DNA of 64,000 nt, from assembly GCF_030818905.1 (NCBI RefSeq), contig NZ_JAUTAZ010000001.1:2604001-2668000 (forward strand), given 5' to 3'. This document shows positions 41,388 to 50,350 of this stretch, piece by piece; positions within the stretch are counted from its first letter, which is position 1; each line of letters opens with the position of its first letter. Under the pieces are notes generated by a model, which was not told the origin of the DNA, ran no database searches, and saw nothing but the letters and a program-made list of their open reading frames with translations. The translations under genes were made by a program, and so were the position numbers. The stretch is from Microbacterium sp. SORGH_AS_0888 (GTDB taxonomy: Bacteria > Actinomycetota > Actinomycetes > Actinomycetales > Microbacteriaceae).

Positions 41388-43052
41388 ATGCCCGAAATGT
41401 CAGATCCGCACGCGCCCAGGCGGCGCCTGCGTCGCAGTTCCCTCGCCCTGGTCCTCGCGGCCGCCTTCGCCCTCAGCGCGTGCGCCGCGGGAGGCAGCGG
41501 CACGAGCTCGTCGGCCGACGCGGGGAGCACGATCACGATCGTCCAGCCCGACAACAACATGGGCTGGTCGCTCGACTACACGTTCAGCGGGATGGAGCAG
41601 TCCATCAACACCCAGGCGACGCTGCTGCGCAAGCCGTACGTCGACACGGACCAGGCCGGTGTCCAGGCGCAGAACCTGGCCTCCTTCCAGCCGTACCTCG
41701 CGGAGTCGATGGATGTCAGCTCCGACGGCCTCGTGTACACGTTCCACCTGCGCAAGGGCGTCGTCAGCGCGCACGGCAACCCACTGACGGCGGAGGACGT
41801 GCGGTGGTCGTTCGAGCGCAAGTTCAAGACGGCGACATCCGTGTCCTACCCGGCCGCGGGCCCGGTCTGGTACGACCCGGCGAAGCAGATCAGCGTGGTC
41901 GACGACATGACCGTGTCGTTCACGTTGACCGACGCGGGATACGGCTCGGAGTTCCAGGCTCTGCTCTCGGACGTGCTGGGCGAGGTGTACGACTCGGTCT
42001 GGCTGAAGCAGAACGCGACCGCCGAGGACCCGTACGCTGTCGCCTTCTCGGCGAAGAACCCGAACTTCGGGTTCGGCCCGTACGAGGTCACGCAGTGGGA
42101 TCCCTCGACCGGGGCGACCCTCGTCGCGCGTGACGATGCCGGCCTTCCGATCACGCCCGCCGTCAAGACGATCATCGTGCGCATCGTCCCGGACAGCGGC
42201 GCACGCGTCACGGCCGTGCAGAGCGGGAGCGCCGACATCGCCGAGAACGTGGATCCCGCGGCACTGGCCGATCTGAGCAAGAACCCGAGTGTCACGGTTC
42301 CCGCGGTGGACAACTCCAACCAGCACGTGATGATCCCGCTCCTGACGAACAAGGCGCCGTTCGACAACCAGCTCGTGCGTCAGGCGTTCGCGTACGCGGT
42401 GCCGTACCAGCAGATCATCGACAACGTGTTCCACGGTCGAGCGGTGCGCAACGGCTCCGGATTCCTCGACACGAAGGCGCCCGGGTACTCGGACGCCGGG
42501 CTGCCGGACTACACGTACGATCCGGCGAAGGCGAAGTCGCTGCTGGCTCAGGCCGGTGTCAGCGCCCCCGTCGCGTTCTCGCTCGTGGTCAGCGCCTCCG
42601 ACCCCGACCTGAACAACGCCGCGATCCAGATCAAGTCGGCGGCGGCGGATGCCGGGTTCGACGTCACGATCGACAAGCAGGACCAGTCGGCGTTCAACGC
42701 CCAGCGGGTGGATCACTCCAGCCAGGCGTTCATCCTGCGCGACTACGCCATCACGATGACGCCCGGGTACGAGCTGAACGTCTACACGGCCAAGGGCTCG
42801 GGCAACAACCTCGCCGACTGGGAGGACGACACCTTCTACTCGCTCAAGGCGGCCGGCTACGCCTTCCCCGACGCGTTCTCCTCGGAGGCGGGCGCGGCGT
42901 GGGCGGCGGCGCAGGCCTACTGGATCACGGCATCCCCCATTGTGTTCGTCGCGCAGACGCAGCCGCCCGTGCTGCTGAGCTCGAAGGTCACGGGCTACGC
43001 GACGCGATCCGACCAGTGGATGGACTACTCGAACCTCAGCGTCACCCGCTGA
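41388..43052 (+). CDS. ABC transporter substrate-binding lipoprotein (SBP_bac_5)
   Basis: 554 residues from ATG 41388 behind AAAGGAGTCTCGTC. A basic start is followed by a hydrophobic span and the lipobox LSAC with Cys32, so it is anchored in the outer leaflet. The domain has GLVYTFHLRKGVVSAHGNPL and AEDVRWSFERKF, the family 5 peptide/opine-type solute-binding pattern. It collects the substrate for the oxidation pathway. A strong hairpin follows the stop and may stabilise its message above the downstream genes. Confidence 0.9.
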   Translation: MPEMSDPHAPRRRLRRSSLALVLAAAFALSACAAGGSGTSSSADAGSTITIVQPDNNMGWSLDYTFSGMEQSINTQATLLRKPYVDTDQAGVQAQNLASFQPYLAESMDVSSDGLVYTFHLRKGVVSAHGNPLTAEDVRWSFERKFKTATSVSYPAAGPVWYDPAKQISVVDDMTVSFTLTDAGYGSEFQALLSDVLGEVYDSVWLKQNATAEDPYAVAFSAKNPNFGFGPYEVTQWDPSTGATLVARDDAGLPITPAVKTIIVRIVPDSGARVTAVQSGSADIAENVDPAALADLSKNPSVTVPAVDNSNQHVMIPLLTNKAPFDNQLVRQAFAYAVPYQQIIDNVFHGRAVRNGSGFLDTKAPGYSDAGLPDYTYDPAKAKSLLAQAGVSAPVAFSLVVSASDPDLNNAAIQIKSAAADAGFDVTIDKQDQSAFNAQRVDHSSQAFILRDYAITMTPGYELNVYTAKGSGNNLADWEDDTFYSLKAAGYAFPDAFSSEAGAAWAAAQAYWITASPIVFVAQTQPPVLLSSKVTGYATRSDQWMDYSNLSVTR

Positions 43053-43064
43053 CCACACCCGGAT

Positions 43065-43107
43065 GCCGAGGGGCGGGGGACTACCCCCCCCACCCCCGCC
43101 CCTCGGC
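43065..43107 (+). terminator. 15-bp GC hairpin inside the operon
   Basis: GCCGAGGGGCGGGGG pairs exactly with CCCCCGCCCCTCGGC over a 13-base loop. It lies between the binding-protein gene and the second monooxygenase. As there is no T tract, partial termination or protection of the upstream message are both possible. Confidence 0.6.
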
Positions 43108-43138
43108 GCCCGTTCTCACCCCAGAAAGGCTTCACCCC

Positions 43139-44452
43139 ATGTTTCAGCTCGGCTGGTTCGGCAACCTGACGGCTCCCGAGTGGGCGCCTTCGCCCACCTC
43201 CCCGTACGTCACCGATGATGCGACCACCTGGATGGACGGCCGGTTCTACATCGACCAGGCACGCAACCTCGAACGTGCGGGCTTCGACTTCCTCATGCTG
43301 GAGGACTCGCTGATGGTGCCCGACATGTACCGGGGCACGTCGGAGATGGCGTTGAAGCACGCCCGGTACGCGCCCAAGCTCGACCCGGTGGTCGCGGCAT
43401 CCATGCTCGCCTACGCCACGGAGCACATCGGCATCATCTGCACGGCCTCGACGACCTTCTACAACCCGTATCAGCTGGCACGTCAGTTCGCGACGCTGGA
43501 CCATCTGACGAGGGGACGCATCGGGTGGAACATGGTCACGAGCTCCGAGGACCGCGCCGCGCAGAACTTCGGGATGGAACGCTTGCCCGAGCACGACCTC
43601 CGCTACGAGATGGCGGACGAGTTCAAGCGGTGCGTGGAGGCGCTGTGGATGTCGTGGGACGAGGACGCGATCGTCGCCGACCCCGACACGGGCTACTACG
43701 CCGACTTCACCAAGGTGCATCGCGCCGACTTCGAGGGTCGCTTCTACTCGTCGCGCGGCCCGTTGAACGTTCCCCGCAGCCCGCAGGGCACCCCGGTCTA
43801 CTGCCAGGCGGGGGGCTCCCCGAAGGGGCGCGACTTCGCGGCGAAGCACACGGACCTGATCCTCAACATCCCGATCGGCGTGGAGGGGATGAAGGAGTTC
43901 CGCAACGACATCCGCCGGCGGGCGGAGGGCTTCGGGCGCAACCCCGACGACATCAAGGTGTTCTGGGTCGTGCTGCCGATCATCGGCGAGACGGAAGCCG
44001 AGGCGAAGGCGATCGAGCAGGCATGGGCCGACGCGAAGGACTACAACTTCGAGATCAACATGGCGCACTTCGAGGCGACGCAGGAGATCGACATGTCCCA
44101 GTTCGATCCCGACAAGCCGCTTCCGGACGACGTCACCACGAACGGTCACCAGTCCACGCTGGCCAACACGAAGAAGGCGTGGGGCGACAAGACCATTCGG
44201 GAGGCGGCGTCGGAGAGCAGCCGCATCACGTCGATCCCGCTCGTGGGGACGGCGGACCAGGTGGCGGAGCGCATGGGCGAGGTCGCGGAGGAGGTGGGCG
44301 GCGACGGCTTCCTCATCTACAACCAGCCGATGAGCCGCCATTACATCGCGTCGATCACAGACGGCCTGGCTCCCGCGCTGCGCCGGCGCGGACTGATCCG
44401 CACGGGCTTCAAGCACCAGCACCTGCGCGACAACCTGCGCGACTTCGCGTGA
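43139..44452 (+). CDS. Second FMN-dependent monooxygenase, NtaA/SnaA/DszA family
   Basis: 437 residues from ATG 43139 behind AGAAAGG. It starts MFQLGWFGNLTAPEW and has DFLMLEDSLMVPDMY, FATLDHLTRGRIGWNMVTS, FYSSRGPLNVPRSPQGTPVY and GRDFAAKHTDLILNIP. It is clearly a paralog of the protein at 36419 but not a recent copy. Two such enzymes in one operon may act on different steps or on two related substrates. It needs reduced FMN, for which the reductase gene lies 30 bases downstream. Confidence 0.9.
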   Translation: MFQLGWFGNLTAPEWAPSPTSPYVTDDATTWMDGRFYIDQARNLERAGFDFLMLEDSLMVPDMYRGTSEMALKHARYAPKLDPVVAASMLAYATEHIGIICTASTTFYNPYQLARQFATLDHLTRGRIGWNMVTSSEDRAAQNFGMERLPEHDLRYEMADEFKRCVEALWMSWDEDAIVADPDTGYYADFTKVHRADFEGRFYSSRGPLNVPRSPQGTPVYCQAGGSPKGRDFAAKHTDLILNIPIGVEGMKEFRNDIRRRAEGFGRNPDDIKVFWVVLPIIGETEAEAKAIEQAWADAKDYNFEINMAHFEATQEIDMSQFDPDKPLPDDVTTNGHQSTLANTKKAWGDKTIREAASESSRITSIPLVGTADQVAERMGEVAEEVGGDGFLIYNQPMSRHYIASITDGLAPALRRRGLIRTGFKHQHLRDNLRDFA

Positions 44453-44482
44453 GGCGGCCGAGATGACCACGATGGAGGTGGC

Positions 44483-44977
44483 GTGATGCTCGCACCCTAC
44501 GATTCGGACACCCGAGCCCTGCGCGACGCGTTCGCGGCGTTTCCCTGCGGCGTCGCGGCGCTCGCGGCGACGGTGGACGGCGACCGGCAGATCCTGGTGG
44601 CGTCGTCGTTCACGGTGGGGGTGTCGCAGGAGCCGCCGCTCGTGATGTTCGCCGTGCAGCGCTCGTCGACGACGTGGCCGGTGCTCGCGCGGGCGCAGGC
44701 GCTCGGGGTGTCGATCCTGGGCGAGTCGCACGCCGAGAAGACGCGGCAGCTCGCGTCGCGCGAGAAGGCGGCACGGTTCGTGGGGATCGACACGTACACG
44801 TCCGAGCGCGGTGCCCTGTTCCTGGAGGGCGCGGCGGTGTGGATGGAGTGCGTCGTGGAGGACACGCATGCGGCGGGCGACCACGAGATCGTCGTGCTGC
44901 GGGTGCTCGGGCTGCGGACCGAGGCGCATCGGCCGCTCGTGTGGCATCGTTCGTCGTTCACCCGCCTGGCGTCGTGA
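44483..44977 (+). CDS. Flavin reductase
   Basis: 164 residues from GTG 44483 or ATG 44486 (GGAGGTGG precedes). LRDAFAAFPCGVAALAATVD and VASSFTVGVSQEPPLVMFAV are the flavin-reductase-like (split-barrel) motif, and GALFLEGAAVWMECVVEDTH is typical of the C-terminal half. It should supply FMNH2 to the two monooxygenases of the operon. Its stop overlaps the next start (GTGA). Confidence 0.9.
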   Translation: MMLAPYDSDTRALRDAFAAFPCGVAALAATVDGDRQILVASSFTVGVSQEPPLVMFAVQRSSTTWPVLARAQALGVSILGESHAEKTRQLASREKAARFVGIDTYTSERGALFLEGAAVWMECVVEDTHAAGDHEIVVLRVLGLRTEAHRPLVWHRSSFTRLAS

Positions 44978-45789
44978 CCGGCCCGGGGCCGCGGCCGGGC
45001 CTCGGCACCTGGCAGCTCGGCGGATCCACGGCCGTGACGGTCGTCGGGGACGCGCTGCGGCTCGGGTACCGGACGATCGACACCGCCGCGGCCTACGGGA
45101 ACGAGGCGGAGGTCGGCCGGGCGCTCGCCGCATCCGCCGTCGACCTCGAGCAGATCACCGTGATCACGAAGGTCTGGCCGAGCGACTACGAGCGCGTGGC
45201 GGCGGCGGTGGACGAGAGCAGGTTGAGACTGGGTCTCGACGTGATCGGAACGGTGCTGCTGCACTGGCCGGTGCCCCGAGACTTTGAGCGCACGGTCCGC
45301 GCGTTCGCTGCGCTGTTGGAGGCGAGGGAACGCGGACGGCTCCGCTCTGCCGGGGTCTCGAACTTCCTGCCGGAGCATCTCGCCCGGTTGCACGAGGCGA
45401 TCGGCGTGGTGCCCGAGGTGAACCAGGTCGAGCTGCATCCCTACCTTGCCGGTCCTGTGCGTGCGCCGCGGTCGGAGCGGCTCGCGCTGCAGGCGCACTC
45501 GCCCTTCGGTGGGCAGGTCCCCGCGGGTGGGGCGCCGGTGGACGATCCGGAGATCCGCGAGATCGCCGCGGAGGTCGGTGCGACGCCCGCCCAGGTCGTG
45601 CTCGCGTGGCTTCGGGAGCACGGGGTGACCGCGCTGCCGAAGACGACCTCCGCCGGGCGCCTGTCCGAGAACCTTGCGTCGACGGACGTCGTCTTGACCG
45701 CGGCGCACATGGCGCGCATCGACGGGCTGGACCGCGGAGCCCGGCGCGGCCCCGACCCACGCGAGGTGCACGACACGACCTTCGGCTGA
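44974..45789 (+). CDS. Aldo/keto reductase
   Basis: 271 residues from GTG 44974. The AKR tetrad is visible: Asp36 and Tyr41 in DTAAAYGNE, Lys66 in ITKVWP, His97 in LLHWP. GVSNFLPEHL and VNQVELHPYL are the usual AKR motifs. It reduces an aldehyde or ketone with NADPH; in this operon it may deal with the aldehyde released by oxidative cleavage of the substrate. It is the last gene of the operon. Confidence 0.9.
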   Translation: MTGPGPRPGLGTWQLGGSTAVTVVGDALRLGYRTIDTAAAYGNEAEVGRALAASAVDLEQITVITKVWPSDYERVAAAVDESRLRLGLDVIGTVLLHWPVPRDFERTVRAFAALLEARERGRLRSAGVSNFLPEHLARLHEAIGVVPEVNQVELHPYLAGPVRAPRSERLALQAHSPFGGQVPAGGAPVDDPEIREIAAEVGATPAQVVLAWLREHGVTALPKTTSAGRLSENLASTDVVLTAAHMARIDGLDRGARRGPDPREVHDTTFG

Positions 45790-45878
45790 GGCGTGTCGGC
45801 CGCCATTTTGGGCCGGGCCGCGGGGTCGTCGGGATACGACGGTCCGCAGAACGGGCTTATCGCCGGCGGCCCCGTGGT

Positions 45879-46295
45879 TCAGGCGAGCAGGTAGCTGAGT
45901 GCGAGGGCGATCGCCCCCAGCATCGAGGCGACCGCCCCACCGATGAGAGGCACGTAGAACGCCGCGCGTCGTTTCACGAGCAGGAGCACGCTGACGATCC
46001 AGGTTGCGGCGAACACGAGCGTGAGAGCCCAGGCGATGCCGGTGAGCGCGTAGCCGGCCGTCTCGGTCAGGCCGAACCGGCTCGATGCCTCGCCTGGGCC
46101 AGCTAACGCGAACATCAGCGGCGTGGGCGGAACGATCAAGAGGATGCCGTAGCCCACGACTGAGAGCCCCAGAAGAATCCAGGTGAGAGCTCGCTGGCCG
46201 CTGCGGTGTCCGAGGGGAGATGCAGGGCGTTCAGCGGTCGCAGGGCGCTGTTGCGGTGTGAAGTAACCGCTCGGATCGGGTGGCCCGTACGTCAT
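45879..46295 (-). CDS. Membrane protein with proline-rich head, 138 aa
   Basis: Starts MTYGPPDPSGYFTPQQRPA; a disordered head precedes three or four membrane segments. It is chosen at ATG 46295 rather than the earlier in-frame start at 46331. Common actinobacterial small membrane protein type, with no function. Located between the oxidation operon and the polysaccharide region, on the opposite strand to the former. Confidence 0.6.
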   Translation of the reverse strand: MTYGPPDPSGYFTPQQRPATAERPASPLGHRSGQRALTWILLGLSVVGYGILLIVPPTPLMFALAGPGEASSRFGLTETAGYALTGIAWALTLVFAATWIVSVLLLVKRRAAFYVPLIGGAVASMLGAIALALSYLLA

Positions 46296-46347
46296 GGTGC
46301 TGAGTGTGGCAGCGGCCGGGTCGCCGGGCAACGAGACTGATCGTGCT

Positions 46348-46971
46348 TCACGGGCAGGGGGTCGCCCAGGCCTTCACGAACGCAGTCGTCTGATAGGCGT
46401 ACTGGTAGATCCAGTCGGTCAACGACAGGTGTTCATCGACGCCGACGACGGTGACGTCGCCCGCGTAGCACTTGGCGAAGATGTAGCGGGTGCGCGCGAC
46501 ATGCGGGGTGAAGGTGATCACGACGGTCTTGCCGACCTTGTGCGTCTTGGCGTACTCGGTGAGCATCTTCGCTTCGCCCTTGGTCGTGAAGGGGGCCGGT
46601 GTCTCGCACGTCACGCCGTGCTCTTGGCAGAAATCGAGTGAGGATGCGTCGAACGTCGCATCGCCGCGTTTGTCGTCGGAGCTGGACACCGAGACCAGTG
46701 CGTGCAGCGAGGGGTCGTCGTCGCGCAACTTCTCGGCGAGATCGATCCGCTGCTCGCGCGGCGGTCCTATGACGTAGACGAGGTCCGCCCCATCGGCATC
46801 GCCCTGCGGTGGAAACACGTAGAGCGGAAGCCCGGCGATGATCGCCGTCGCGACGAGCGCGACCACGGCGATCAACACCACCCGGATCGGCCGGATACGG
46901 CGCCGTCGTCCCCCGGGGGCGACACGCTGCGGGCCGGTGCCCGTCGCACCCGGGGAGGCTGTCGTGGTCAC
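46348..46971 (-). CDS. YdcF/DUF218-like envelope protein
   Basis: 207 residues from GTG 46971. A membrane span (about 30-52) is followed by VYVIGPPREQRIDLAEKL, PFTTKGEAKMLTEYAKTHK, and VVITFTPHVARTRYIFAKCY, the order of the DUF218/YdcF family (ElyC and SanA relatives), which act in cell envelope biogenesis. It is probably anchored with the domain outside. It opens the polysaccharide locus on the minus strand, next to galU. Confidence 0.7.
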   Translation of the reverse strand: MTTTASPGATGTGPQRVAPGGRRRRIRPIRVVLIAVVALVATAIIAGLPLYVFPPQGDADGADLVYVIGPPREQRIDLAEKLRDDDPSLHALVSVSSSDDKRGDATFDASSLDFCQEHGVTCETPAPFTTKGEAKMLTEYAKTHKVGKTVVITFTPHVARTRYIFAKCYAGDVTVVGVDEHLSLTDWIYQYAYQTTAFVKAWATPCP

Positions 46972-47130
46972 ACGAGCGATGCTACTTGCGCGGCGTGAAC
47001 GCCGCGTTTCCTCCTCGCGCTGACATGACGCCGGATGAATCCGGGTATGAATCGAGTGTGAAAGTGCCTCGTTGACAGGGATTCTCCCCCAATGCCGTGA
47101 CAGTCTCGGATTGGCCCGTAGGGGGTCAGG

Positions 47131-47169
47131 GTCCCGGCCGCCGCGCCCCCAGCTGTAGGCGGCCGGGAC
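47131..47169 (-). terminator. GC hairpin after galU
   Basis: GTCCCGGCCGCC and its exact complement lie 15 bases apart, 17 bases past the stop of galU on the minus strand. A likely terminator. Confidence 0.6.
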
Positions 47170-47185
47170 TCCTCCCCTGGGGGGA

Positions 47186-48076
47186 TCAGAGCCGTTCGGC
47201 GAGTTCCTTGACCCAGGCGCTGAGGTCGGGGCCGAGATCGTCTCGGTCGAGTGCGAGAAGCACGTTCGACTTGATGTAGTCGAGACGGTCGCCGGTGTCG
47301 TAGCGGCGACCACGGAACACGACGCCGAGCACAGGACCTGCGATCTCCTCGTCGGCGGCGAGGGCTTCGAGCGCGTCGGTCAGCTGGATCTCACCGCCCT
47401 TGCCGGGCTCGGTCTTCTCGAGGACGTCGAAGATCTCCGGCTTGAGCACGTAGCGGCCGATGACGGCGAGGTTGCTCGGCGCATCGGCGGCGGCGGGCTT
47501 CTCGACGAGGTACTTGACCTTCACGACGTCGTCCTCACCGGTTGCGTCGACAGCTGCGCATCCGTACATGTGGATGTGCGAGGGGTCGACCTCCATGAGC
47601 GCGATGACTGTGGCCGACTGCGTGCGCGACACCTCGATCATGCGCGAGAGCAGCACGTCGCGGGCGTCGATCAGGTCGTCGCCGAGCAGCACGGCGAAGG
47701 TCTCGTTGCCGACGTGCTTGCGGGCACGGAGCACCGCGTGACCGAGGCCGAGCGGGTCACCCTGGCGCACGAAGTGCACGTCGGCGAGTCGGCTGGCGGC
47801 CATCACCTTTTCGAGCTTGGAGTCGTCACCCTTCTGCGCGAGCGTGTGCTCGAGCTCGGTGACGCGGTCGAAGTGGTTGGCGAGGGCGTTCTTGTTGCGG
47901 CCGACGACGACGAGCACGTCGTCACTTCCGGCGGCGACCGCCTCTTCAACGACGTATTGGATCGCCGGCTTGTCGACGACGGGCAGCATCTCCTTCGGCA
48001 TGGCTTTGGTGGCGGGCAGGAAGCGAGTCCCCAGACCGGCCGCGGGGATGACGGCCTTGATCGATGTACGAGTCAC
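47186..48076 (-). CDS. galU: UTP-glucose-1-phosphate uridylyltransferase
   Basis: 296 residues. VIPAAGLGTRFLPATKAMPK and EMLPVVDKPAIQYVVEEAV are the GalU nucleotide and sugar-phosphate motifs; VEKPAAADAPSNLAVIGRYV and FRGRRYDTGDRLDYIKSNV complete the pattern. It makes UDP-glucose, the substrate of the UDP-sugar dehydrogenase at 56143 and of glycosyltransferases. The length is usual. It seems a single-gene unit with a terminator behind. Confidence 0.95.
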   Translation of the reverse strand: MTRTSIKAVIPAAGLGTRFLPATKAMPKEMLPVVDKPAIQYVVEEAVAAGSDDVLVVVGRNKNALANHFDRVTELEHTLAQKGDDSKLEKVMAASRLADVHFVRQGDPLGLGHAVLRARKHVGNETFAVLLGDDLIDARDVLLSRMIEVSRTQSATVIALMEVDPSHIHMYGCAAVDATGEDDVVKVKYLVEKPAAADAPSNLAVIGRYVLKPEIFDVLEKTEPGKGGEIQLTDALEALAADEEIAGPVLGVVFRGRRYDTGDRLDYIKSNVLLALDRDDLGPDLSAWVKELAERL

Positions 48077-48177
48077 AGGGGTAACCTAGGGATGACGTAT
48101 GAACGGATCGTTTCCCGTTGCGCTCAAGAAGATGCAGCGACCGACCCTCTTGCCTGCGAAGAAGGCGCGGATTGCGC

Positions 48178-48429
48178 TCAGTCGGCCTCGCTGAACGCTC
48201 CTACCGGTTGCCATCCGGCCTCGATCTGTTCGGCAGAGATGCCCGGAGTGAGGTCGACGAAGGCGTCGATCCGTGGATCGATCGCGAGGACTCGAGGCGA
48301 GTCGCGAGGGACCAGGGACATGCTCGTGGCTGCAATCCTCGCGTTCTGGTCGAAAAGCCCGTCGATCCCGAACCCGCTGCCGTCTCTAGCAACGCTGACA
48401 TCGAACGACGACTCGTTGATAGGAGACAC
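48178..48429 (-). CDS. Hypothetical fragment, 83 aa or more
   Basis: The frame GTG 48429 to 48178 reads SPINESSFDVSVARDGSGFG, then LVPRDSPRVLAIDPRIDAF and ISAEQIEAGWQPVG, which has protein-like composition. It continues upstream without a standard start to the stop of the gene before it (HSPWNRQWIPV), so it may be a gene remnant that lost its 5' end. No function is recognised. Confidence 0.4.
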   Translation of the reverse strand: MSPINESSFDVSVARDGSGFGIDGLFDQNARIAATSMSLVPRDSPRVLAIDPRIDAFVDLTPGISAEQIEAGWQPVGAFSEAD

Positions 48430-48508
48430 AGGTATCCACTGTCGATTCCAGGGGGAGTGGCATATGCGAAGAGCATCTGCAACTTTCGCGCGAGGTCGGG
48501 TCTCGCCG

Positions 48509-48742
48509 CTAGTGCTTCCCGCCTAGTTCATCGAACACTCGCTGATACGCCTCATCCAATGTGCCCACGAACGTTGCGCTGTAGTCGGCAGTCTCCAGAG
48601 CGAAGAAGTCCCTGCGTCCCGAAGGGCAGAGAATCTCATATAGCCCGCCCCCTACGGGGACAATGTTGAACGGGAGTCCTGTCAGATCGTTGCGGCCGGC
48701 TGCTAGATATGTGATCGCATTCGCGGCATCCTTAATCGTCAT
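48509..48742 (-). CDS. Small unknown protein, tandem paralog 2
   Basis: 77 residues starting MTIKDAANAITYLAAGRNDL. The block DLTGLPFNIVPVGGGLYEIL followed by ETADYSATFVGTLDEAYQRV is nearly the same as in the gene just upstream (48732-49115), so the two are a tandem duplication. Its start lies 11 bases inside the upstream gene. Family unknown; a small alpha/beta domain is likely. Confidence 0.65.
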   Translation of the reverse strand: MTIKDAANAITYLAAGRNDLTGLPFNIVPVGGGLYEILCPSGRRDFFALETADYSATFVGTLDEAYQRVFDELGGKH

Positions 48743-49115
48743 TGTCGGCTGCAAGTTCCATGCGCGTCCCATCTCGCTCGGAACGAGATCCCGCGTCCTC
48801 GTCCCTGGAGCGAGCGTCGGCGAGCGCGGCCAGTCGCTGTTCCCGCATGCGGCGTCGTTCGTCAAAGACTCGCTGATACGCCTCATCTAGTGTCCCTATG
48901 AAGGGCTTGCTGTAGTCGCTGGTCTCCATGTGTGAGAAACCACCTCTATCACCTGGCACGAGGATCTCATGCAGCCCGCCGCCGACGGGAACGAAGTTGT
49001 AGGGGAGGCCTGTCAGATCGTCACGACTCGCAGCTAAACGGATCAAACCCGCCGCCGGATCCTCAACATTTGGATTGAGAGCGCGAATTGCTTCGTTGAA
49101 TTCTTTGCGATTCAT
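48732..49115 (-). CDS. Small unknown protein, tandem paralog 1
   Basis: 127 residues from ATG 49115 with AAGGAG five bases before it. Contains DLTGLPYNFVPVGGGLHEIL and ETSDYSKPFIGTLDEAYQRV, shared with its downstream copy, plus an extra charged tail (RRRMREQRLAALADARSRDE). The pair sits beside truncated phage tail DNA, so it may be phage-derived cargo; no known immunity, toxin or chaperone family was recognised. Confidence 0.7.
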   Translation of the reverse strand: MNRKEFNEAIRALNPNVEDPAAGLIRLAASRDDLTGLPYNFVPVGGGLHEILVPGDRGGFSHMETSDYSKPFIGTLDEAYQRVFDERRRMREQRLAALADARSRDEDAGSRSERDGTRMELAADNDD

Positions 49116-49116
49116 T

Positions 49117-50350
49117 TCAACTCCTTCGGGTAACCCTGATCAACATATTTTTGACTTTGTTCGCTTCGTCGATCAAAACGGTGACCCGCTGCCCGCGGGC
49201 TCCCTCACGACGATCCACGTGAAAACCGCGACCGGCGACATCGACGACATCATCTTTGAGGGGGCCGTGGCGTACATGAAAGACAAGTATGGGAGATGTT
49301 TCGATGACATGCTCATCGCCGCGGCCGGCGTTCCGACCACGATGCGGCAGGACGGCGATAGTCTGTCTAGTGGCGGTCGCTTCGACTGGGGTTGCGCGGC
49401 CGCCGGCGGTTACCTGACGCGCTGGCGTGCCGAGGCTGGGTCGGGAGGGTATGTATCCACTTGGGGGACCGACCAGGGCGCTGCGGGTGCGATTCTTCTG
49501 GCGCTGAAGAACTCGGGCCCGGGTGAGTGGATCGCGATGAACCCCTCGCATTCCGGTCCGGGGCTCGTTATCGATGACTGTGCACGGAGCGGGAACATCC
49601 CACTGCTGGTGAACATCCATGAGGGTACGTCGCCAGTCAGCATCCGATCCGCCCGAGGCGTAGGGTTCCCCGACGGTGTGACGTCCACCTCTGGCGACGG
49701 TAAGACGTTCACATCGGCGACTGCGAACTTCACCGCTGCGGATGTGGGGCAGATCATCGCGCAGACCCCGAGCCGCGGTGAGGGCTTCGTCATCCCGCCC
49801 GGCACGACCATCGCCGCACGACTGTCCACGACCGCTGTGACCTTGTCGCAAGCGGTCACCGGGTCAGCGGTCGGGATCAACTTCTCCATCGCGAACCACC
49901 CCCAGCGGACGGGTCGGTGCTGCTGGATCTCCAGAACAACGACGGCCTGGCGCGCATCCGCTTCCGCAACAAGGCCGACGACAGCTGGTAGGGGAAAGGC
50001 TTCGAGATCGTCCAGCATCTCGGCTCGAACCAGCACAGGGCGGTGAACCGATACGACGGCGCCCGGTTCTGCCAGTACTACTCGGGCGGCTCCACCTACA
50101 ACGTGAAAGCGATCCCGACCTCCAATGTCGGGACTGTGCAGTTCATCGGCTACGACAACACGACAACGCCCGGGAGCGAGTCGGGCGGCGCTGTCGCGTG
50201 CGAGTTCAAGAAGGGCGCGATCGGCTTCCTCGGTGCGACGCCCTCAGCGAAAGCCACGATCACCGGCAGTCGGGGCGGGAATCCTGCCCTGGCTGCGCTT
50301 CTGACCGAGCTTGCCTCGGGGGCTTCATCACAGACGGGACAACCGCATGA
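49117..50350 (+). pseudogene. Phage tail protein remnant (5'-truncated, frameshifts, stop)
   Basis: The frame from about 49117 encodes repeats of a tail/adhesin style (FTAADVGQIIAQTPSRGEGF, IPPGTTIAARLSTTAVTLS). At 49907 one C is missing from a C run, shifting the frame to LLDLQNNDGLARIRFRNKAD; a TAG at 49989 interrupts it; one G is missing near 50320, after ATITGSRGGNPALAALLTEL, beyond which the corrected end reads GGFITDGTTA and TGA. That ending is a typical phage tail C-terminus. The 5' end abuts the start of the divergent gene at 49115, with no promoter or ribosome site, so it is truncated. Confidence 0.75.

Noticed and set aside
43025..45133. A 702-residue minus-strand frame opposite the second monooxygenase
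   Set aside because: Antisense shadow rich in Arg, His and Val with no domains.
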